Shown: in pieces, positions 58,516 to 64,000 of the stretch
Numbering within the stretch: the first letter of the stretch is position 1
Layout: the number at the start of each line of letters is the position of its first letter
NCBI RefSeq assembly: GCF_001612785.1
Contig: NZ_BDBC01000043.1
Coordinates: 23,392-87,391, forward strand
DNA length: 64,000 nucleotides
Source of the DNA: Nocardia beijingensis NBRC 16342
GTDB taxonomy: Bacteria; Actinomycetota; Actinomycetes; Mycobacteriales; Mycobacteriaceae
Direction: 5' to 3'
The notes under the pieces: generated by a model
Seen by the model: the letters and a program-made list of their open reading frames with translations, nothing else
The model's database searches: none
What the model was told of the DNA's origin: nothing
Position numbers and translations under genes: made by a program

Positions 58516-58749
58516 CGCGCGAGAGCGTCCTGCGACGGCGACCCTCCTGGAAATCAAGGATGCGCCTACATCGCCACGGCTGCGTCCCCCTTCATCCTCC
58601 CGGCCTTGCTGGCCGACAGGGTCGCTGATGAGCGCGCAGTGCTCGGGATCGCCTCTCCCGATTCAGGCCACTCGACACAGTGGCTGATGCGTCGTGATGG
58701 GCGGTGGCGCGGAAGCGGTGTGCGAGGCGGGTTGACCCTCGCTCAGGGT

Positions 58750-58800
58750 CACACCTTCGAGACGGATCGAACGCTACGATCTGGCCGTGTCGAAGGTGTG
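58750..58800 (+). promoter_or_regulatory. Inverted repeat and leaderless promoter at the coiled-coil gene start
   Basis: CACACCTTCGA (58750-58760) and TCGAAGGTGTG (58790-58800) form a perfect 11-bp inverted repeat with a 29-bp gap. Inside is a -10 box TACGAT (58775-58780), 6 nt before GTG 58787. The right arm covers codons 2-5. The layout suits autoregulation. The preceding 58516-58749 shows nothing else. Confidence 0.5.
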
Positions 58801-59905
58801 CAACTATCCGGGCTGTGCCCGTCCGATCACCAGCGGGGCGGGTCCCGGTCGTCCCTCGGAGTACTGTGACCGGCCCGATCACACGCGCTGGCGTGCGTGG
58901 CGCGAGCGGCAGCGGCAGCAGCAGGAATCGGAGGCCGCGACCGCTGCCGTCACTGTGACGCAACCGGGGCCGGTGACCGCCGCACGGCTGCGGGCCGATG
59001 AACTGCTCACCCAGTTCCGGGGACTCGCCGAGCAATTGAACACCACGCTGAACGCCGCGGTCGCGGAGTTGTCCACCCTGGCCGATCCGGCGGTCGCGGA
59101 AGCCCAGGTGCAGGCGGTGCAGGTGGACGCGGCGCGGCGGATCGCCGAGGCGGAAGGCGCGGCGGTAGCGGCCGAGCAGGCGCGGCGGGAAGCGCAGGAG
59201 GCCAGGGAACTCGCCGAATCCGCCGCCGACGACGCGGCCGGCGCCGCCGAACAGGCCGAAGCGCTGATCGCCGAGGCGAATTCGGCGCGCGACGACGCAC
59301 TGCGCGAAGTCGAACGTGTCACCAAGCAGGCGGCCGACGACGTGTTCGCCGCCCGCAGCGCCGCGGAATCCGAAGTCCGCGCGGTGCGCCGCGAATCCGC
59401 CGAGCAGATCGAGCGCATCGAACAGCAAGCAGCCGAACAGGTCGAGCGGGCCGGGCGTCGCGCGGACACCGACATCGCGCACGCCCGGCGTGAGGCCGAA
59501 GCGCTGGTCGCGGCCGCCCATTCCGAGCGCGATCTCGCCGTGCAGCGCGCGGCGGACGCCGAACGAGCAGCCGAACGCGCCGAGCGAGCCGCCGCTGAAC
59601 GCGCCGAAGCCGCGGACGAAGCACGTGCGGAATGGCGACGGGTCCGCGCCGAACTCGACACCACCCGCGCCGAACTCGCCGAGACCCGTCGCGCCGCGGC
59701 CGCCGAACTGGCCGCTGTCCGCGCCGAAGCCGCCGCGGCTGTCGAGAAGGCGCGTGCGGAAGCCGCTCAGCGACTGGAGGCGCTCGACGAAGCTCGCGTG
59801 CAGACCCTCGCGCGGGCCGAACGCGCCGAAGCCCAGCTCGACGCCCTCCTCGCCGAACCTCGCAAATCGCCCGCTATCGAGCCCGCTCGCAGCGACGACG
59901 CCTGA
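58787..59905 (+). CDS. Zinc-knuckle plus long coiled-coil protein
   Basis: A 372-residue protein. The N-terminus (VCNYPGCARPIT, then YCDRPDHTRWRAWRERQRQQ) has four Cys/His metal-ligand candidates and a basic stretch, then about 280 residues of Ala/Glu/Arg-rich heptads (for example AEQARREAQEARELAESAAD and EQVERAGRRADTDIAHARRE) that must form one long coiled coil. Architecture recalls KfrA-type and other actinobacterial plasmid DNA-binding coiled-coil proteins, where a small DNA-binding head joins an extended rod. GTG 58787 follows TACGAT by 6 nt. A perfect inverted repeat spans the start. Role in DNA organisation is inferred. Confidence 0.6.
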   Translation: MSKVCNYPGCARPITSGAGPGRPSEYCDRPDHTRWRAWRERQRQQQESEAATAAVTVTQPGPVTAARLRADELLTQFRGLAEQLNTTLNAAVAELSTLADPAVAEAQVQAVQVDAARRIAEAEGAAVAAEQARREAQEARELAESAADDAAGAAEQAEALIAEANSARDDALREVERVTKQAADDVFAARSAAESEVRAVRRESAEQIERIEQQAAEQVERAGRRADTDIAHARREAEALVAAAHSERDLAVQRAADAERAAERAERAAAERAEAADEARAEWRRVRAELDTTRAELAETRRAAAAELAAVRAEAAAAVEKARAEAAQRLEALDEARVQTLARAERAEAQLDALLAEPRKSPAIEPARSDDA

Positions 59906-59972
59906 ATGGGCGCAAGGCCTTTTGCCCTGGTCTCTCGGTGGCAGCGAGGTGCGCGGTGAAGGAGTATTCGGT

Positions 59973-60606
59973 ATGGCCGTCATCCATCGGACCATCATGG
60001 TTCCCACGAAGAGGCAACTGCTGGCCTCGTGGCTGCCCGGCCGAGCCTGGTATCGCGGTGGAAAGCCGCCGGATCTGCGCAAGGCCGGTGGTTTCCGGCT
60101 CGACGACGGACGGGGAAGTCGGGATCGAATTCGTGGTGATCACCGATCACTCCGGCGCGCGGCCGTACACCTACCACGTGCCGCTGACCTACCGTGGCTC
60201 GCCGCTTCCGGACGCCGCCGAGTCAGTCGTGGGCACCTCCGAACACGGTGTGCTCGGCACCCGATGGGTGTACGACGCCACCCGTGACCCGGTGGCGGTG
60301 GCCCAGATCGTCGCATTGCTCACCGGCAACGCGCGGCCACAGGCCCAGAGCGCCGGCGACACACCGGACCCCTCGGTCACCGTGCGCCGCACGGATATGC
60401 TCTCTCCCACAGCGGAATTCGGTGCGGTGCGAGACGGGTCGTCCTGCACCGACATCCTGGTGGGCGATCGGATCGTACGCATCCATCGCCTTCTGCACGC
60501 GTCGATCTCGCTTGCGGAGCAGACAGGAGCCGGTCGGGTCAGCGCGCCGTCGCGGCTGAGCGAGGATGTCACCGTGAGCGACGTATTGATCAGCGTGGCA
60601 GCGTAA
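59973..60606 (+). pseudogene. Maltokinase N-terminal-cap-like protein, frameshifted
   Basis: Starts MAVIHRTIMVPTKRQLLASW, continues WYRGGKPPDLRKAGGFRLDD, then the frame breaks at about 60108 and resumes one base later as GEVGIEFVVITDHSGARPYT, YHVPLTYRG and GTSEHGVLGTRWVYD to the stop at 60606. Together the two parts form one protein like the maltokinase N-terminal cap family found singly in actinobacteria. Removing one G from CGACGACGGACGG restores the frame. Either a recent pseudogene or a base-calling error. GGAG near 59960 serves the ATG. Confidence 0.7.
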
Positions 60607-60709
60607 TTCGAGACTACGGCGCGCGTTCGCACTGCGGCCCGCCCGTACGACGACGACTGTGATCGGGCAAACGATCCGTTAACCGCCACTCTGGTCATAT
60701 CATGTAGCT

Positions 60710-61306
60710 ATGCCCGAAACCGAGGTCGAAGGGCGTACGGAACCACTGGCCGGCGCAGCCCGGCAGACGGTACTGGTGGTCGGTGCCTGCTCGATGATCA
60801 TGGGTGTGGCCCTAGCGGTGTGGCCGCACAAGTCGTTGCCGACAGCGGAACTGCTGTCCGGCGGCTGCCTGCTGCTCAACAGCGTCCTACAACTGGCGGT
60901 GGCGTTCGGCGCCCGCTTCGTGACCCCGCTGCGCGTGCTGGTGCTGGTCAGCGGGGCGCTGTCGGCCCTGCTCGCGGTGCTCTGCTTCGCGGGCGGCAAT
61001 TCGGCTCCGCTGCTGTCGTTCTGGATCGGGTTGGCGTGGGCGATCCGAGGGATCTGTCACGCCACCGTGGCGGTCTGGGTCGACGACCTGGCCGGGCGCG
61101 GGCGGCAGGAGCTGTTCGGACTGGTCACGCTGGCACTCGGTGTGCTGGTCGGTTCGGTGCCGTTCGAGTCACCGGACACGCTCGGCTGGGTGGCCGGTTC
61201 GTGCCTGATCGCGATCGGGACACTGGAAGCCTTGTTCGCCGTTGGCTCTCGGCGCGACGCGGTCGCGCTGCCGGCTATGGTGCCGACCCTGCGCCTGGAC
61301 GGCTGA
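60710..61306 (+). CDS. HdeD/DUF308-type membrane protein
   Basis: A 198-residue protein with six hydrophobic helices in three pairs (about residues 20-37, 48-68, 73-93, 98-118, 134-149, 158-176), the DUF308/HdeD repeat pattern. HdeD aids acid resistance in enterobacteria; in actinobacteria the role is unknown. A strong -10 TATCAT (60698-60703) lies 6 nt before ATG 60710, so its mRNA is probably leaderless. Confidence 0.75.
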   Translation: MPETEVEGRTEPLAGAARQTVLVVGACSMIMGVALAVWPHKSLPTAELLSGGCLLLNSVLQLAVAFGARFVTPLRVLVLVSGALSALLAVLCFAGGNSAPLLSFWIGLAWAIRGICHATVAVWVDDLAGRGRQELFGLVTLALGVLVGSVPFESPDTLGWVAGSCLIAIGTLEALFAVGSRRDAVALPAMVPTLRLDG

Positions 61307-61360
61307 GCGCGACGGCGTATCCGGTGGCGATCCGAACGCTATCGAGGTTGACTGGGCGGC

Positions 61361-62791
61361 ATGCCATCCCAGCAATCCGAGCTCCGGTCGCCGGCGGAAC
61401 TCATCGTGGTCACCCAGGGCGCAGGCACCGCGATCACGCCGAACGCTCTGAGCGACAGTCGCAGCGCACAAGCACGTCTGACGGAACTACTCCCCGCCGG
61501 GGGCGAACTGGTGCGCGTCTTCGGGCCGACCAACCGTTTGGAACGCAGGCTGACCGCCACCCCGTATCGGGAGACCGGGGCGGAATATCTGCACTACTTC
61601 TACGTCCGCGGCGTCACCGGCCGACTCGACGAACTGGCCGAGCGGCTGCGTGCCGCCGAGGATGTGGCGGCGGCATATGTGAAACCGCCCGCGGAACCGC
61701 CGATCGCGCCGGAGAGCGCGCGAGCGATCACGGGCCGCTCCGCCGCCGAGGCGCCCCCGGTCACACCGGATTTCGTGGTGCGCCAGGGTTATCTGGATGC
61801 CGCCCCGCAGGGGATCGATGCCCGGTGGGCCTGGACGGTTCCCGGCGGCCGGGGGACCGGTGTGCGAGTGGTGGACGTCGAGGGCGCCTGGCGGTTCACC
61901 CATGAGGACTTGCAGGTCAACCAAGGAGGGGTGATCGGGGGCAGCCCCTCACCGCAACAGGGTTGGCGCGACCACGGCACGGCGGTCGTCGGGGTGATCA
62001 GCGGCGACGTGAACGCCTACGGCATCACCGGCATCGTGCCCGAAGCCCACATCCGCGCGGTGTCGATCTTCGGGTCCGGATCGGCGAGCGCGATCCGTTC
62101 GGCGGCGGACGCGCTCGGTCCCGGTGATGTGATGCTGCTCGAATTGCATCGTCCCGGACCGCGCTTCGACTACGTCAACCGGCCCGATCAGCGCGGCTAT
62201 ATCGCGATCGAATGGTGGCCCGACGACTTCGCTGCGATCCGGTACGCGGTCGGCAAGGGCATCGTCGTGGTGGAAGCGGGAGGCAACGGCGGCGAAGACC
62301 TCGACGCCGCGCTCTACGATGCCCGCCCCGCGGAATTCCCGAGCACATGGCGCAATCCGTTCCGCGGTGGCGATGCCGACTCCGGGGCGATCATCGTGGG
62401 AGCCGGCGCACCCCCACCGGGCTTCCACGGCCGCGACAACGGCCCGCCCCGCTCGCGCTTGCCGTTCTCGAACTACGGAGAGCGGATCGACGTGCAGGGC
62501 TGGGGCCTGGAAGTCACCACCACCGGGTACGGCGACCTGCAAGGCGGTCCCGACGAGGACCTCTGGTACACCGACGTGTTCAGCGGAACCTCGAGCGCGT
62601 CCCCGATCGTGGTCGGCGCGGTTACGAGCTACCAGGGCATGAGCGCGGCCGCGGCCGGACGCAAGACTCCCGCGGAAGTGCGCGCCCGGCTGCGGGAAAC
62701 CGGCACGCCGCAAACCGATGCCCCGGACCGGCCGGCATCCCAGCGCATCGGCAACCTACCGAATCTGAAATCGATGATCCTGCCACGGTAG
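61361..62791 (+). CDS. Subtilisin-like (S8) serine peptidase without signal peptide
   Basis: A 476-residue S8-family protease. The catalytic Asp is in VRVVDVEGAW (about residue 171, where D-T/S-G is usual), the His in DHGTAVVGVISG (about 206) and the Ser in FSGTSSASPIV (about 411). A 140-residue N-terminal extension contains VRVFGPTNRLERRLTATPYR and could be a propeptide. It has no signal peptide or anchor, so export is not evident. DVEG replaces the usual DSG/DTG motif. Substrate unknown. Confidence 0.83.
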   Translation: MPSQQSELRSPAELIVVTQGAGTAITPNALSDSRSAQARLTELLPAGGELVRVFGPTNRLERRLTATPYRETGAEYLHYFYVRGVTGRLDELAERLRAAEDVAAAYVKPPAEPPIAPESARAITGRSAAEAPPVTPDFVVRQGYLDAAPQGIDARWAWTVPGGRGTGVRVVDVEGAWRFTHEDLQVNQGGVIGGSPSPQQGWRDHGTAVVGVISGDVNAYGITGIVPEAHIRAVSIFGSGSASAIRSAADALGPGDVMLLELHRPGPRFDYVNRPDQRGYIAIEWWPDDFAAIRYAVGKGIVVVEAGGNGGEDLDAALYDARPAEFPSTWRNPFRGGDADSGAIIVGAGAPPPGFHGRDNGPPRSRLPFSNYGERIDVQGWGLEVTTTGYGDLQGGPDEDLWYTDVFSGTSSASPIVVGAVTSYQGMSAAAAGRKTPAEVRARLRETGTPQTDAPDRPASQRIGNLPNLKSMILPR

Positions 62792-63038
62792 GCCGCCGAA
62801 GCGGTCATACTCCGAGTCCGGAACCGCGCAGGGTCTTACCCGATTCCGCATAGTGGAATCCACTCGCCACATATTTGCTCGATGTGGAATCCGCGTGAAG
62901 GAGTTCCAGGTGTCGGCGGCCGCCGCCGGAAATTCCGCGGACGTGAGGTCGGATCGGCCATAGTGATCGGCGAGCGCCCACAGCTCGTCGTGCGTGGAGG
63001 CGCCGTCTTGGCCCCGGACGCCCGTCCCGGCGTGCCGC

Positions 63039-63875
63039 TCACTCCACGCGCGCCGCGAGCAGCAATTCGAGCAGCAGCTCGGCGAATTCGGTGGGCGCGT
63101 CGGTGAATCCACTGTGCCCGCCGGGGAACTCGGTGAGCGGGATACCGAGCCGCCGGGCGAGCTCCTCGGCAGGACGGTGGGGGAGCTTGCCCTTGGTCTC
63201 GCGGCCCGCACCGAGCACGAGGCGGTCGGCGACCGGCGCCAGCGCCGCGACGTCGGGCAGATGCGAGGTGATCGTGCGCAGTTCGTGCGCCATATTGCGC
63301 GGCGCGTTGGCGTGCAGGCGTTCGATCATCGCCGCGGCGCGCGGGGAGAGCCCGGCGGGATCGGGCATGCGCACGCCTCCGCCGATCCCTTCGAGGAAGC
63401 GGGCGCCCGCGGCGGCGAGACCCTCGGTGACGAACAGCTCGTACACCTCGTCGACGAATGCCTTGTGCTCGGCGGCATCGGGCAGCACGGCGAAAGACGG
63501 CGGCTCGTGCGCGATCACCAGCCGCAACCGCTCGGGATGCCGGGCGAGCAGGTCGAGGGCGACCACCGCGCCGCCGCTGCCGCCGAAGACGTAGGCGGCC
63601 TCGCCCGCCGGCGTCAGATGTTCGAGGAGCAGGTGCGCGTCCTCGCTTTGCACCTCGACCTCGATGTCGGCCGGTGGGCCTGGATCGAGCACGCTGCGCG
63701 AGTAGCCGCGCGGGTCGATGGTGACCACGGTGAAGTGCTGGGCGAGCGGCTCTAGGATGGGGTCGAACACCGCCGCGTCGCCTCCGCTGCCCGGCAGCAA
63801 CAACAGCACCGGCCCGGCGCCGCTCACCTCGTAGTACAGCGTGGCTCCGGGAACTGGAAGCGTGCCGGATCTCAT
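63039..63875 (-). CDS. Alpha/beta-fold hydrolase
   Basis: A 278-residue hydrolase: LLLPGSGGDAAVF (oxyanion-hole loop, about residues 25-37), the nucleophile elbow VFGGSGGAVVAL (Ser about 96) and the catalytic His in PGGHSGFTD (about 255). TIDPRGYSRS fits the esterase/epoxide-hydrolase-like group with small substrates. ATG 63875 overlaps the stop of the upstream gene (ATGA), so translation is coupled. The gap 62792-63038 shows nothing. Confidence 0.85.
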   Translation of the reverse strand: MRSGTLPVPGATLYYEVSGAGPVLLLLPGSGGDAAVFDPILEPLAQHFTVVTIDPRGYSRSVLDPGPPADIEVEVQSEDAHLLLEHLTPAGEAAYVFGGSGGAVVALDLLARHPERLRLVIAHEPPSFAVLPDAAEHKAFVDEVYELFVTEGLAAAGARFLEGIGGGVRMPDPAGLSPRAAAMIERLHANAPRNMAHELRTITSHLPDVAALAPVADRLVLGAGRETKGKLPHRPAEELARRLGIPLTEFPGGHSGFTDAPTEFAELLLELLLAARVE

Positions 63876-64000
63876 GGTTTCTCCTCGTCGTCGGTCGGCC
63901 ACTGCTCGAGGGCTACGTGCAGGGCGTCGATGATGCGTTCCCAGGACTCGGCGGTGGAGCGCGCGTGCCCGAAGCCGCCGCCGGCCTCCAGAACGCTGTA
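63872..64000 (-). CDS. Partial gene running off the window, family unrecognised
   Basis: Only the last 42 codons are present, beginning YSVLEAGGGFGHARSTAESW and ending in an acidic TDDEEKP. The stop overlaps the alpha/beta-hydrolase start by 3-4 bp, so the two are one operon. The remaining 5' part lies beyond the window, and the tail alone does not identify a family; a dienelactone-hydrolase-like end is one possibility. Confidence 0.5.
   Translation of the reverse strand, partial: YSVLEAGGGFGHARSTAESWERIIDALHVALEQWPTDDEEKP

Noticed and set aside
52910..58780. AACGCTACGAT occurring at 52910-52920 and 58770-58780 (and a partial copy at 52746-52755) as an iteron
   Set aside because: The core is the common actinobacterial -10 context GCTACGAT, so shared promoter function explains it.
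1..64000. CRISPR array, rRNA or tRNA genes
   Set aside because: No regular short repeats with spacers, no tRNA T-loop pattern in a cloverleaf context and no rRNA segments were recognised on either strand.

Overview
This is a high-G+C actinobacterial chromosome segment. It most resembles Nocardia or a close mycolic-acid relative. The pointers are a ChoD-type cholesterol oxidase with its Cys-rich motif, a CYP138-like P450 beside a TetR gene, WXG100 (ESX) proteins, an F420/deazaflavin-dependent reductase, a Ser/Gly-rich secreted protein and many starts with a TANNNT -10 box only 6-7 nt upstream (leaderless mRNAs). The assignment rests on gene content only. No rRNA, tRNA or CRISPR was seen.

Layout. 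0.1-22.7 kb is mostly ordinary chromosome: lipid/acyl-CoA genes, membrane proteins, a MetE-like protein, a conservon-type P450 without the ExxR motif, a SLATT/DUF4231 membrane protein, a lipoprotein serine hydrolase, choD divergent from a TetR gene, a nitronate monooxygenase, a secreted family-1 glycosidase, a biotin-sulfoxide-reductase-like enzyme, a LexA-type repressor and a sirtuin. 22.9-27.5 kb is a compact ABC importer + flavoprotein + ferredoxin operon resembling the arylsulfonate (asf) sulfur-acquisition genes, followed by a ComB-like phosphatase. 28.4-31.9 kb holds a TetR gene, a CYP138-like P450 with two palindromic operators, and an editing-less threonyl-tRNA synthetase preceded by a leader peptide with three consecutive Thr codons and a terminator hairpin. 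32.0-36.9 kb is a sugar-type importer whose two permeases are fused and which has no ATPase gene. 36.9-40.4 kb carries a histidine phosphatase, a LigC-type DNA ligase and an amidase.

40.8-52.9 kb is the accessory core. A tyrosine recombinase (40844-42049) is followed by a 10.3-kb Tn7/Tn5053-like transposon (about 42267-52555). Its ends carry matching TnsB-type repeats; inside are a broken DDE transposase, a TnsC-like ATPase, an unrecognised third protein with a seemingly degenerate AAA+ fold, a broken serine resolvase and cargo (MarR regulator, serine hydrolase, two membrane proteins, MFS exporter). Just beyond its right end lies a perfect 14-7-14 palindrome with the shape of a tyrosine-recombinase crossover site, so the transposon appears to sit between a recombinase gene and its site, as 'res-hunter' transposons do.

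53-64 kb returns to chromosomal-type genes: an MFS exporter and thioredoxin-reductase-like gene divergent from a MerR gene; a type VII toxin locus (two WXG100 proteins, a 487-residue protein ending in a putative ADP-ribosyltransferase domain, a small likely immunity protein); a zinc-knuckle coiled-coil protein; a frameshifted maltokinase-cap gene; an HdeD-like membrane protein; a subtilisin-like protease; and an alpha/beta hydrolase. Five apparent single-base lesions (two or three in tnsB, one in the resolvase, one in the maltokinase-cap gene) may include sequencing errors.
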